Assembly (NCBI RefSeq): GCF_003952465.1
Contig: NZ_CP034448.1
Span: forward strand, 5,495,001-5,559,000
DNA length: 64,000 nt
Direction: 5' to 3'
Origin: Mesorhizobium sp. M1B.F.Ca.ET.045.04.1.1
GTDB taxonomy: Bacteria; Pseudomonadota; Alphaproteobacteria; Rhizobiales; Rhizobiaceae
The notes beneath the pieces are model-generated. The model made no database searches. It was not told the DNA's origin and saw only the letters and a list, made by a program, of their open reading frames with translations. This document shows, piece after piece, positions 26,597 to 35,172 of this stretch (positions are counted from its first letter, which is position 1; the number at the start of each line of letters is the position of its first letter). A program made the translations under genes and the position numbers.

Positions 26597-26920
26597 CCAA
26601 TCTCCCCCCTTGAGGGGGAGATGGCCGGCAGGCCAGAGGGGGGTGCGAAGGAACGCGGCCTGTCGCATTCGTCATCCTAGGGCGGAGCAAGGAGCGAAGC
26701 GACGCGCGTAGACCCTAGGATCCATGCCGTGACATTGACCAGGGGGCAGCTGTGCAGAATTCTGCAACGTTTTCAAGGCTTTAACGTCACGGCATGGATC
26801 CTCGGGTCAAGCCCGAGGATGACGAAGCGTTGGCGGAATCGGAGAATTAAGTGCTGAGAGGCTGGCGGGACAGCCCCCTCTGCCCTGCCGGGCATCTCCC
26901 CCCGCAAGGGGGAGATCGGC
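26597..26920. repeat. composite repeat: family A pair flanking a family B element
   Basis: Two inverted copies of family A (CTCCCCC-x-GGGGGAG hairpin joined to a GCCGGC palindrome and CAGAGGGGG end) lie at 26597-26643 and 26872-26920. Between them at 26671-26823 is a family B element with terminal inverted repeats (GTCATCCTAGGG at the left, CGAGGATGAC at the right) and a central TGCAGAATTCTGCA palindrome. The spacer 26569-27028 holds no gene. Confidence 0.85.
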
Positions 26921-27028
26921 AACTCTGCCACTTTCGCCAATTTTCAACGCTGGCGCAAAAGCTCTCGCAATCATGCTCTTGCGGTCGGCGAACGCACGTG
27001 ATGAGTGTACCGCGAACGGAGAACCCCG

Positions 27029-27661
27029 ATGCCCGACGCCGCCAATCATCTGACCTTCGCGCTGATCTGCCTCGGCATGGTGCTGACGCCTGGGCCGAAC
27101 ATGATCTACCTGATCTCGCGCTCGCTGTCGCAAGGGCCGAAGGCCGGGCTGATCTCGCTGGGCGGCGTGGCGCTGGGCTTCCTGTTCTATGTGCTGTCGG
27201 CGGCGTTCGGCATCACCGCGCTCATCTTCGCCGTGCCTTACGCCTACGACGCGCTGCGCATCGTCGGCGCGCTTTACCTGCTGTGGCTTGCCTGGCAGGC
27301 GCTGAGGCCAGGCGGCCGCTCGCCGTTCCAGGTCCGCGAGCTGCCGAAGGACAGGCCGCGCAAGCTGTTCGTCATGGGCCTGATGACCAACCTGCTCAAC
27401 CCGAAAGTGGCGGTGCTCTATCTCTCGCTGCTGCCACAGTTCATCAACCCGGCCAAGGGTCACGTGCTATCGCAGCTTCTGGTGCTGGGCGTGACGCAGA
27501 TCTCGATCAGCCTCACCGTCAACGCCATCATCGCGGTGACGGCAGGCTCGATCGCCACCTTCCTTGCCGGACGGCCGTTCTGGCTGGTCGTCCAGCGCTG
27601 GATGATGGGCACCGTGCTGACCGCGCTCGCCCTGAAGATGGCGACCGAGGCGCAAAGGTAG
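27029..27661 (+). CDS. LysE family translocator
   Basis: 210-residue six-helix exporter of the LysE/RhtB superfamily. The family signature near the N-terminus is MVLTPGPNMIYLISRSLSQG, and NLLNPKVAVLYLSLLPQF marks the second conserved block. Such proteins export amino acids or related small metabolites; the substrate is not predictable. The ATG at 27029 is preceded by GGAG. It is convergent with the DUF2189 gene 12 bases away. Confidence 0.92.
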   Translation: MPDAANHLTFALICLGMVLTPGPNMIYLISRSLSQGPKAGLISLGGVALGFLFYVLSAAFGITALIFAVPYAYDALRIVGALYLLWLAWQALRPGGRSPFQVRELPKDRPRKLFVMGLMTNLLNPKVAVLYLSLLPQFINPAKGHVLSQLLVLGVTQISISLTVNAIIAVTAGSIATFLAGRPFWLVVQRWMMGTVLTALALKMATEAQR

Positions 27662-27673
27662 CTGGCGAGGCCC

Positions 27674-28498
27674 CTACATCGGCCGACGTACCGGCCGGAT
27701 CTGCTCCGGCTCGACCACCTTGCGATAGAGATGCCAGGTCGCGTGGCCGAGGATCGGCATGACGACGGCAAGGCCGGCAAACAGCGGGATCGAGCCGATC
27801 ACCAGAAGCACGGCGACCGTCAGGCCCCAGAGCGCCATTTGCAGCGGATTTGCCATCACCGCGCGCGCCGAGGTCTCGATCGCCGAGACGGCGCCGACGT
27901 CGCGGTCGAGCAGCAGCGGGAAGGCAATCACGGTCGTGGCAAGCACAATGACCGCGAAGACGAAGCCGGCAGCATTGCCAAGCAGGATCAGCGTCCAGCC
28001 CCTGCCGGTCGTCAGCACGTCGCGCAGGAAGGTGCCGACGGAAGCGGGCGGCCCGGCGCCGAACAGGCCGGTGTAGATCGATTGCGCGGTGAACAGCCAC
28101 AGAAGGAACAGGGCGAAAAGCAGGACGCCGATCACCGCGATCGAGGGCAGCGCGGGCGAATGGCGCACGTCGAGCGCATGGTGCCAGCGGCTGCTCATGC
28201 CGAGCTCGCGCCGGCGGCTGATCTCATAGAGGCCGATCGCCGCGAAGGGTCCGATCAGCGCGAAGCCCGACATCAGCGGATAGACGAGCTGGATGGCGTT
28301 GGAGCCCGACGACCACTGCGTCAGGATCAGGCCGACGATCGGATAGATCAGGCACAGGAACACGTAGTGCGAAGGCTTGGCCCAGAAATCCTCGGCGCCG
28401 AGCCGCAACGCATCCCACAGATCAGACGTGGTGATGTGGCGCACCGTGGGCTGCACATGCATCCCTCGCGCGTCCGCCATGACATGAAAACCGGCCAT
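27674..28498 (-). CDS. DUF2189 domain-containing membrane protein
   Basis: 274-residue integral membrane protein with about six hydrophobic helices (YVFLCLIYPIVGLILTQW; AVIGVLLFALFLLWLF; MALWGLTVAVLLVIGSIPLF; GLAVVMPILGHATWHLY). The N-terminal part DLWDALRLGAEDFWAKPSHY and the central ISRRRELG motif are typical of DUF2189. The ATG at 28498 has GGAGGAC upstream. Function unknown; members often sit near respiratory genes, which is not the case here. Confidence 0.85.
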   Translation of the reverse strand: MAGFHVMADARGMHVQPTVRHITTSDLWDALRLGAEDFWAKPSHYVFLCLIYPIVGLILTQWSSGSNAIQLVYPLMSGFALIGPFAAIGLYEISRRRELGMSSRWHHALDVRHSPALPSIAVIGVLLFALFLLWLFTAQSIYTGLFGAGPPASVGTFLRDVLTTGRGWTLILLGNAAGFVFAVIVLATTVIAFPLLLDRDVGAVSAIETSARAVMANPLQMALWGLTVAVLLVIGSIPLFAGLAVVMPILGHATWHLYRKVVEPEQIRPVRRPM

Positions 28499-28667
28499 AA
28501 CCGTCCTCCGTATTGCTCGGGGGCGGTCACCGCCTGGGTGGCCGCTCCGTGGCTGCCACTTTCAAGAAACGCTGCGATCATAGCCGATCTTCCGGGCAAT
28601 GTCGCCGCTTTACGCGATTTTCACCGCCTGCCCGGCAAAAGCCATGATCGCCGGTATCAGAGGCCGA

Positions 28668-29189
28668 ATGACCAGCCTGACCACCGAATCCCTCAATCCA
28701 GACAGACGCACATTGCTCAAGGCCATTGGGCTCAAGGCCATCGGCCTTGCGGCGCTTGGCGGCATTGCCGCCTGCGGCAGCGTCTCGCTGCCGACCGGTG
28801 GACGGGCCGGCGTATCGTCCTCCGCCACCACCACGTTGAGCACGATCCGCACATCGGCCGGGCTGCCGGCACTGGTTCCGGATACACAGCTCGAACAGGC
28901 AGCGCTCCAGCAGGCCGGCTACATGGCCTCGCGCGCCCGCATGAGCCACACGACCGGCTGGGGCAAGGATTTCGCCTCGCGCATGAAGGGCAACGGGGTG
29001 CGCGGCGCCGCAGGCGAGAACATCGCCGAGGGCCGCTTCGACCAGCGAAAGCTGTTCGACATCTGGATGCATTCGGACGGCCACCGGCGCAACATGCTCG
29101 ATCCGGACTTCAGCCGATTCGGGTTGGCCTATGTGCGCGACGGCCGCGATCCCAGCCTGCGCTACTGGGCGCTGGTGCTGGGCAGGTAA
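28668..29189 (+). CDS. CAP domain-containing lipoprotein
   Basis: 173 residues. The N-terminus carries a twin-arginine-like motif (PDRRTLLKAIG) and a lipobox ending AAC near residue 36, so a Tat-exported lipoprotein is likely. The CAP/SCP/PR-1 domain (about 50-173) shows the metal/active-site residues in SRARMSHTTGW, GENIAEG and WMHSDGHRRNMLDPDF. CAP proteins bind lipids or act in the envelope; the precise role is unknown. Upstream ATGs at 28599 and 28644 are in frame but less well placed relative to the signal. Confidence 0.88.
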   Translation: MTSLTTESLNPDRRTLLKAIGLKAIGLAALGGIAACGSVSLPTGGRAGVSSSATTTLSTIRTSAGLPALVPDTQLEQAALQQAGYMASRARMSHTTGWGKDFASRMKGNGVRGAAGENIAEGRFDQRKLFDIWMHSDGHRRNMLDPDFSRFGLAYVRDGRDPSLRYWALVLGR

Positions 29190-29197
29190 CGCCGCGC

Positions 29198-29349
29198 CAA
29201 ATCTCCCCCCTTGCGGGGGAGATGTCGCCGAAGGCGACAGAGGGGTCGCCGCGCATAGAACGCCAACCTCCATCTGCACAAGCAAGCCGAGCCCAGTCGG
29301 ACCGACCCCCTCTGGCCTGCCGGCCATCTCCCCCTCAAGGGGGAGATTA
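29198..29349. repeat. family A inverted pair
   Basis: Copies at 29198-29245 and 29306-29349 in inverse orientation (CAGAGGGG ends facing each other) fill the spacer between the convergent CAP and emrB genes. When transcribed, the pair can fold into two hairpins or one long one. Confidence 0.8.
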
Positions 29350-29376
29350 CGCGTCGCAGATGCGTCGCGATGAAAA

Positions 29377-30909
29377 TCAATCCATATGCGCTGCCGGCGC
29401 ACCGCCGGCCGGCGCCGCCTTGGGTTTGCGCAGCAGGACCACGAACGGAACGGCAATCAGCGTCATCACCATCAGGATTTTGAAGTCGTTGATGTAGGAG
29501 ATCATCATCGACTGGACGTTCACCAGCCTGTCGACCTGCGAAAGCGCGGCGGGGTCGCCGCCTGCGGCCGCCGGCGAGGCAGCCCACAGATTGGGGTTGT
29601 ACGGGTTGATGAAGGCTCCGAGCTCGCTGTGGTTGATCTGCGTGTTCTGCACCATGAGGGCCGCAACCACCGACACGCCGATCGAGGAACCCAGATTGCG
29701 CACCAGGCTGAACAGCGAGGTGGCGTCGGTGCGGTAGCGCGCGTCGAGCGTGGCGAAGGCGACCGTCGACAGCGGCACGAACACCATGCCCATGCCCAGA
29801 CCCTGGATGACGCCCGAAGAGATGATCAGCCAGTTGTCCATCTGCGGCGTGAAGCTCGCCATGGTGTAGAGCGACTGCGCGGTGAGCAGGAAGCCGATGG
29901 CGACCAGGATACGCGCGTCGATCCGGTGCATGATGCGGCCGACGAACAGCATCGAGATCATCGTGCCGACGCCGCGCGGCCCCAGCACGACACCGATGGT
30001 CACGGTCGGGTAGCCGAAGATGTTGGCGAGCATGGGCGGCAGCAGCGACATCGAGGCCAGGATCAGCACGCCCATGACGAAGATGAAGCCCAGCCCGGTC
30101 ACGAAATTGCGGTCGAGGAAGATCTTTGGATCGATGAAGGGATGTTCGGACGTCACCGTATGGATGATGAACACCCAGAAACCGGTGATCGACAGGCCGA
30201 GCTCGATCCAGATCTCGCTCGAGGAGAACCAGTCGACTTCACCGCCGCGATCGAGCAGAAGCTGCAGCGCGCCGACGCCGAGCGAGAGCATGGCGAAGCC
30301 GAAGAAATCGAAGCTGCGTGTGCGTTTTGCGATGCTCGGCAGGTAGGCGGCCATGCCGATGAAGGCGAGGATGCCGACCGGCAGGTTGATGAAGAACACC
30401 CAGCGCCAATTGAAGTTCTCGGTCAGCCAGCCGCCGAGCGTCGGGCCCAGGATCGGCCCCAGCATGATGCCGGCGCCCCAGATGGCCATCGCCTGGCCGT
30501 GGCGTTCCCTGGGATTGATGTCCAGCAGGAAGGTCTGCGACAGCGGCACGATCGCGGCGCCGAACACACCTTGCAGCAGGCGGAAGAGCACCATCGTCTC
30601 GAGGCTCCAGGCGAGGCCGCAAAGCATGGAGAAAATGGTGAAGCCGACGACGGAGGCTAGGAACAGTTCCTTGCGGCCGAGGCGATCGGCAAGCCAGCCG
30701 GTGACCGGCGTCATGATCGCCGCGGCCACGATATAGGAGGTCAGCACCCAGTTGATGTTGTCGGGCGAGGCGCCGAGGTCGCCGGTCATGGTCGGCAGCG
30801 CAACATTGGCGATCGTGGTGTCGAGCGCCTGCATGATCGTCGCCAGCATCAGCGCGACCGTGATCAGGCCGCGATGCGGCACTTCCTTGAAGGGTTCGGG
30901 CGTGCTCAT
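29377..30909 (-). CDS. emrB: DHA2 family efflux MFS transporter permease
   Basis: 510-residue, 14-helix drug:proton antiporter of the EmrB/QacA subfamily. Signatures are LDTTIANVALPTM in helix 1, GWLADRLGRKELF in loop 2-3 and GPILGPTLGGWL (motif C) in helix 5. With the HlyD-type EmrA protein encoded upstream it should span the envelope and export hydrophobic toxicants. It is separated from emrA by 336 bases that contain a nested hairpin structure, which is unusual for this operon. Regulation by the marR gene at the head of the operon is likely. Confidence 0.93.
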   Translation of the reverse strand: MSTPEPFKEVPHRGLITVALMLATIMQALDTTIANVALPTMTGDLGASPDNINWVLTSYIVAAAIMTPVTGWLADRLGRKELFLASVVGFTIFSMLCGLAWSLETMVLFRLLQGVFGAAIVPLSQTFLLDINPRERHGQAMAIWGAGIMLGPILGPTLGGWLTENFNWRWVFFINLPVGILAFIGMAAYLPSIAKRTRSFDFFGFAMLSLGVGALQLLLDRGGEVDWFSSSEIWIELGLSITGFWVFIIHTVTSEHPFIDPKIFLDRNFVTGLGFIFVMGVLILASMSLLPPMLANIFGYPTVTIGVVLGPRGVGTMISMLFVGRIMHRIDARILVAIGFLLTAQSLYTMASFTPQMDNWLIISSGVIQGLGMGMVFVPLSTVAFATLDARYRTDATSLFSLVRNLGSSIGVSVVAALMVQNTQINHSELGAFINPYNPNLWAASPAAAGGDPAALSQVDRLVNVQSMMISYINDFKILMVMTLIAVPFVVLLRKPKAAPAGGAPAAHMD

Positions 30910-30950
30910 GGTGACGAAATTCCAGCAGGTAACAAAAACGTGTACATTGG

Positions 30951-31069
30951 GTTTCCGGGCGGCAAGGCCTTCCGTTGAGAGACCCTCATCGCGGTGGGAC
31001 GCGACTATCGATGTGGGGGTTACATCGACCGAAAGTCTCTACTTGAGCGGATGCCTGCCGCCCGGAAAC
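30951..31069 (-). ncRNA. nested hairpin element in emrA-emrB spacer (candidate cis-regulatory RNA)
   Basis: Arms 30951-30968 and 31053-31069 pair over 17 bp with one bulged A. Inside, CCG(30972)/CGG(31050) and AGAGAC(30978-30983)/GTCTCT(31035-31040) form a second stem with an asymmetric loop. Two hairpins sit in the centre: CGCG-N6-CGCG (30990-31003) and TCGATGT-N7-ACATCGA (31008-31028). The element ends about 40 bases before the emrB ATG. The layout resembles a structured leader RNA with a multi-branched junction. I recognise no known riboswitch family, so the type is a proposal. Confidence 0.45.
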
Positions 31070-31245
31070 CTGAGAACCGATGGGTCCGTGCCGAAAGCTT
31101 CAGCTTGGATCGAGCCGCGACGCGACCGCCTTCAAACGCTCAGCTTTCCCACTCCTCCCATCAGACCAATCCCCTGCTCCAACTCTGTTTTTCCCCGCAA
31201 TTCCGGACGGAAAACCGCTTCACGCTTTTCCTGGAATTGCTTCGA

Positions 31246-32427
31246 CTACTCAGCGTTCTCGCCGGCCGTCGCGTGACCGAAGATCGACGGCAGGCCGCGC
31301 GCCACGCCGGTGTCGACGGTGACCGTCGCGCTCATGCCGGTACGAAGCGCCATCTTGGCGTCAGGATCGGTCAGCTCAAGGCGCACGGGGATGCGCTGGG
31401 TGACCTTGACCCAGTTGCCAGTGGCGTTCTGGGCGGGCAGCAGCGAGAACTCGGCCCCGGTGCCTGCGCCGATCGCCTTGACCGTCGCCTCGAAGGTCTT
31501 GCCCGGATAGGTGTCGACAACGATCTCGGCCTTCTGGCCCGGCTTCATGTTGGTGAGCTGGGTCTCCTTGAAGTTGGCGTCGATCCAGATGTCGCCGGTC
31601 TCGACCAGCGCGAAGAGCGGCGTGCCGACGGAGACATACTGGCCGACCTTGAAGGACGAGGCCTGGTAGACGACGCCGTTGGCCGGCGCCTTCACCGTGG
31701 TCTGCGCGAGGTCGTAAGCGGCCTTGTCGCGCGCGGCTAAAGCCGACATCACCGTCGGATGCTTGTCGGTCTCGATGTCCGGGTTGCCGCCAAGCGCCGC
31801 CTTGGCGCTGACGATGCCTTGCTGCGCCACGGCAAGCTGCTGCTTGGCCTTGTCGAGGTCGTTGCGGGCCTGATCCAGCGACGACTTGGCGTTGATGCCT
31901 TTCTGGGCGAGATCGGCGGCGCGGTCATATTGCGACTGCGCGTAGTCGACCTCGCTGCTGGCCGACCTTTCCTGCGCCATGGCCTGGCTGTAGGCGGCGC
32001 GCAGCTGCTCGACATTGAGACGCGCGGCGGCAACCGCTGCGTCGGCCTGGGCCAGCGAAATTCTGTAAGGCTCGGGGTCGATGACGAAGAGAAAATCCCC
32101 CGCCTTGACCATCTGATTGTCGGCAATGCCGACCTGGACGATGCGGCCGGCCGTATCCGAGGCGATCGAAATCCTCGCCTGCTGCAAATTGGCGTTCTCG
32201 GTCTCCTGGTAGCGCCCGCCCGTCACCCAGACATAAGCGCCACCGGCGAGCAGGGCCAGCGGCAGGGCGACCATCAAAAGGAAGCGGCCGGTACGGCGCT
32301 TCTTCTTCGGCGCGGGTGCCGGCTGGGGCACAGGCGCCACAGCGACTGGAGTTGCCGCCGGCTGCGCCGGCGCTTCCATTTCAAGCTCGGTGACGTTGTC
32401 GTCTATTTTCTTGGCCTGCGCGTTCAT
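31246..32427 (-). CDS. emrA: HlyD family secretion periplasmic adaptor (EmrA-like)
   Basis: 393-residue membrane fusion protein. A cytosolic Pro/Ala-rich N-terminus (about 1-45) is followed by one membrane helix (FLLMVALPLALLAGGAYVWV), the lipoyl half-motif near VQVGIADNQMVKAGDFLF, a coiled-coil hairpin rich in Ala, Gln and Lys (about 120-210), and beta-barrel domains with TVKAPANGVVYQ and GQYVSVGTPLFALV. It links the EmrB pump to an outer-membrane channel. The ATG overlaps the marR stop as ATGA. Confidence 0.92.
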   Translation of the reverse strand: MNAQAKKIDDNVTELEMEAPAQPAATPVAVAPVPQPAPAPKKKRRTGRFLLMVALPLALLAGGAYVWVTGGRYQETENANLQQARISIASDTAGRIVQVGIADNQMVKAGDFLFVIDPEPYRISLAQADAAVAAARLNVEQLRAAYSQAMAQERSASSEVDYAQSQYDRAADLAQKGINAKSSLDQARNDLDKAKQQLAVAQQGIVSAKAALGGNPDIETDKHPTVMSALAARDKAAYDLAQTTVKAPANGVVYQASSFKVGQYVSVGTPLFALVETGDIWIDANFKETQLTNMKPGQKAEIVVDTYPGKTFEATVKAIGAGTGAEFSLLPAQNATGNWVKVTQRIPVRLELTDPDAKMALRTGMSATVTVDTGVARGLPSIFGHATAGENAE

Positions 32428-32912
32428 GCCGTTGCGCCTTCCGTATTCTTGATCTTTTCCAGGGACGACGTCTCGCCGTCCGTCAGATTCTGCACGATGG
32501 TGTCGAGCACCCGGATCAGGACGCGGCGTTCTTCCGCCGATACGCCGGTCAACGATTCCTCGTAGACTTCGCCGGCAAGGCTCTTGACGTCGGCATAGGC
32601 CGCGTTTGCCTTCTCGGTCGGGAAGATCATGCGCACGCGCCGGTCGGTCGCATCCTGCCGGCGTTCGATCCAGCCGCCCTCTTCCATGCGGTCGACCAGG
32701 CGCGAGACGCTGATCGGCTCGATTTCGAGCAGCTCGGCGAGCCGCGCCTGGGCCACGCCCGCCTCCTTGGCGACGCGGACGAGAAGCCGCCACTGTGCCG
32801 ACGACAGGCCGAGCCCGCTGGCGCGCGCCTCGAAGCGCTTGCGCATGAGCCGCTGCACGTCGTGGATCAAAAATCCCAGTCTGTCGATGCCGTCTGAAAC
32901 CATGAGCGGCAT
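32424..32912 (-). CDS. MarR family transcriptional regulator
   Basis: 162-residue winged-helix repressor. The recognition region LAELLEIEPISVSRLVDRMEEGGWIERRQDATDRRVRMIF is diagnostic. It heads the marR-emrA-emrB operon and probably represses it until a drug-like ligand binds. A TAAGC-N2-GCTTA dyad lies seven bases before its start (32919-32930), the expected place for autoregulation. A second ATG is at 32903. Confidence 0.93.
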   Translation of the reverse strand: MPLMVSDGIDRLGFLIHDVQRLMRKRFEARASGLGLSSAQWRLLVRVAKEAGVAQARLAELLEIEPISVSRLVDRMEEGGWIERRQDATDRRVRMIFPTEKANAAYADVKSLAGEVYEESLTGVSAEERRVLIRVLDTIVQNLTDGETSSLEKIKNTEGATA

Positions 32913-32918
32913 ATATAA

Positions 32919-32930
32919 TAAGCGTGCTTA
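32919..32930. promoter_or_regulatory. candidate MarR operator
   Basis: TAAGC and GCTTA arms with a two-base centre, inside an AT-rich stretch just upstream of the marR start. Position and symmetry fit a self-regulating MarR repressor site. Confidence 0.5.
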
Positions 32931-33021
32931 CTATTCAAGCGGAATGCGTTGTTCCAGAAGCCGGCAAATCGCATGGCAGCCATGCGACGGGCTCATGGTT
33001 GTCGGCCGCTGAAGACGAGCC

Positions 33022-33924
33022 TCAGGCAAGCATGCTGAAATCCGGGTCCGGCCCAGCCTTGAGCTCAAGCAGCCTGCCGACCACCATTTTGCCGATTGGC
33101 TGCCGCAGCCTCAGGCGCTTCGCTTCCGCCATCTGCACGTCGAAGGGGGCAGCATGATTGCGCTGGAAGAACTCGAACATCCTGCGGCGCGCAAAGGCCT
33201 TTGTCCTGGAGGTCGAGAAGATGCTGAAGCTGCCAAACGAGGGCACCACCTGATGATTTCTGGCCAGCGCCACGCCAAGGGCAAACTGTTCCAGCGTATG
33301 CGAGTCGATCTTCCCCAACAGTCCGCGGATGACGCGGTCGGCACAATCGACGCTCGCCCGCATGTCCCGATGCAGGCCCATCACGGCCGAACTCCAAAGC
33401 GGCGCGCTTGGCGACAAGACGAGACCGTCGTCCGCAAACAGGTTCTTCGGTAAGCCGGCAAGGCCCCGATAGTGGGACTTCGGTGACCTGTTCACCGGCC
33501 CTTCGTTGCGGAACAGAACCGCCCTCCCCGACGTGACGCGGCCGATGTCGATATTGGGATTGCCGGTGAAAGCGATATCGCTGTCGATGTAGAGCACGCG
33601 CTCGAAGCCACGGCCCAGCACGTCATGCATGACGCGGTTCTTGATGCGGAACCAGTAGCGGCCTTCGAGTGACCAATCGCTGATCTGCTGCAGCGTGATC
33701 GGCACGATCTGGAACGGATAGTTTCGGAACAGCTCAGGACGATCGGTGTAGATCACGATCGGACTGGCATCACCTTTGTAGGCGCTGATCAGCAGAGCTG
33801 CGAAAATCGCGCTATAGTGATAGCCAAGTCTGTCCCCATAAGCAATTATGACATAGGCTTCTGGCGCATCCGTCACGGCAGAATCGCCGCCGACGGCGCT
33901 AACAACGTTAACCCCGGAACGCAT
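33022..33924 (-). CDS. glycosyltransferase-like protein (GT-A fold, DxD)
   Basis: 300 residues, no membrane segment. An N-terminal nucleotide-binding part (EAYVIIAYGDRLGYHYSAIF; SPIVIYTDRPELF) and the central DxD motif ERVLYIDSDIAF recall family 8-like sugar-nucleotide transferases. The C-terminus RLRLRQPIGKMVVGRLLELK could be an amphipathic membrane-binding tail. No sequence family was recognised with certainty. Start ATG at 33924 has GAGGGG nine bases upstream. It lies divergently from the lipid gene cluster at 34172, with 247 bases between, and might act on its product. Confidence 0.65.
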   Translation of the reverse strand: MRSGVNVVSAVGGDSAVTDAPEAYVIIAYGDRLGYHYSAIFAALLISAYKGDASPIVIYTDRPELFRNYPFQIVPITLQQISDWSLEGRYWFRIKNRVMHDVLGRGFERVLYIDSDIAFTGNPNIDIGRVTSGRAVLFRNEGPVNRSPKSHYRGLAGLPKNLFADDGLVLSPSAPLWSSAVMGLHRDMRASVDCADRVIRGLLGKIDSHTLEQFALGVALARNHQVVPSFGSFSIFSTSRTKAFARRRMFEFFQRNHAAPFDVQMAEAKRLRLRQPIGKMVVGRLLELKAGPDPDFSMLA

Positions 33925-34171
33925 TACAAATTACCCCTCGACTGCTTCCATCAAGCAGTCTTCCCAACCCGCGCTCTCTATACTGAAAGAGCCGCAACAG
34001 CGCTAGCCCCCAGCGGCGACCGATGCTTGGTGCAGATTTCGTCACCCGCGCACGGCAAATAGCCCGTCGGCATTACACCAACATTGCGCTCACGGGGCCT
34101 GCCGGCGCGTCCGGTTGTTTTCGCCAAGCGCGTTTTGCTGCATAGATGCGCTGGCGCGGGAGGGCGAATCC

Positions 34172-35068
34172 ATGGTCGATATCTGGCAGGTGGGCATTGT
34201 GCCGGAACCGATCGGCAATGCGCTTGCCGCGCAAGGCCTGGACAAGAGCCGCGCCGTTTGGCTGCCGCCGCAGGGGTCGTTCCGCTTCATCGCCGATCCG
34301 TTCGGCCTCTTCCACGGCGACCGCTTCACGGTGCTTGTCGAGGCCTATGACTACCGGGTGAAGCGCGGCGAGATCCATTACTATAGCTACGACAGGGACT
34401 GGACGTTGCTTTCGCGCGGCGTGGCCCTGAAGGAGCCGTTCCACCTCTCCTACCCGTTTCTGATCCGGCAGGGCGCGGACATCTTCATGCTGCCGGAGGC
34501 CTACCAGAGCGGGCGGCTCACGCTCTACAAGGCGATCGATTTTCCGAAGGCGTGGCAGCCGGTTGCCGTGCTGCTCGACGAGCCGGCAGTCGATGCGACC
34601 ATCTTCCACCACCAGCAGCGCTGGTGGATATTCTATGCCCTGCATGGCCCTGACGGCAGGGACACGCGAGAGCTGCACGTCGCCTTCGCCGACAGCCTGG
34701 CCGGCCCGTGGCGCAAGCACTCGCAAAATCCGGTGCGCACGGGTCGCGCGTCATCGCGGCCGGCCGGCTCGCCCTTCGAGCAGGACGGCCAGCTCCATTT
34801 CCCGACGCAGGACTGCACCACAAGCTATGGCGGCGCCATCAACCTGTTGCGCGTCGAGCGCCTGACGCCGGAGGAGTTTTCGGCCGGCATCGTCAAGCGG
34901 CTGTCGCCGGAGGGCTGGCTCGCCGGCTTCGACACCGGCCTGCACACGCTGTCGGACGGCGGCGGCGTCACGCTGATCGATGTCCGGCGTATCGAGCGAA
35001 CGCCGATCAGGCACCTGATCAAGCTGCAATACTGGCTGCGGCGGCGGCTTGAGGCGATGCGTTCATAA
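34172..35068 (+). CDS. glucosamine inositolphosphorylceramide transferase N-terminal-like (beta-propeller) protein
   Basis: 298 residues with no signal peptide. Repeats of the five-bladed propeller pattern are visible: FIADPFGLFHGDRFTVLVEAYDY, HLSYPFLIRQGADIFMLPEAY, VDATIFHHQQRWWIFYALHG and SPFEQDGQLHFPTQDC. This matches proteins annotated after the N-terminal domain of plant GINT1, also found in bacterial formyltransferase-like proteins. Whether it has transferase activity is unknown. The start follows GGAGGG. First gene of a seven-gene lipid cluster; the next starts about 100 bases on. Confidence 0.7.
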   Translation: MVDIWQVGIVPEPIGNALAAQGLDKSRAVWLPPQGSFRFIADPFGLFHGDRFTVLVEAYDYRVKRGEIHYYSYDRDWTLLSRGVALKEPFHLSYPFLIRQGADIFMLPEAYQSGRLTLYKAIDFPKAWQPVAVLLDEPAVDATIFHHQQRWWIFYALHGPDGRDTRELHVAFADSLAGPWRKHSQNPVRTGRASSRPAGSPFEQDGQLHFPTQDCTTSYGGAINLLRVERLTPEEFSAGIVKRLSPEGWLAGFDTGLHTLSDGGGVTLIDVRRIERTPIRHLIKLQYWLRRRLEAMRS

Positions 35069-35172
35069 CCAGGCGTCAACCGTCTGAAAATTCACCGTGT
35101 TTTTTGCCGCATGCTGGTGCCGTCCGGCCTCTTCGTGATACAGGTAGAAGCGTGGATCGGGGGATCAACGCA

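Noticed and set aside
30951..31069. Simple transcription terminator after emrA
   Set aside because: The branched structure is too elaborate and lies close to the emrB start; no T-run follows the outer stem directly. It is kept as a candidate regulatory RNA.
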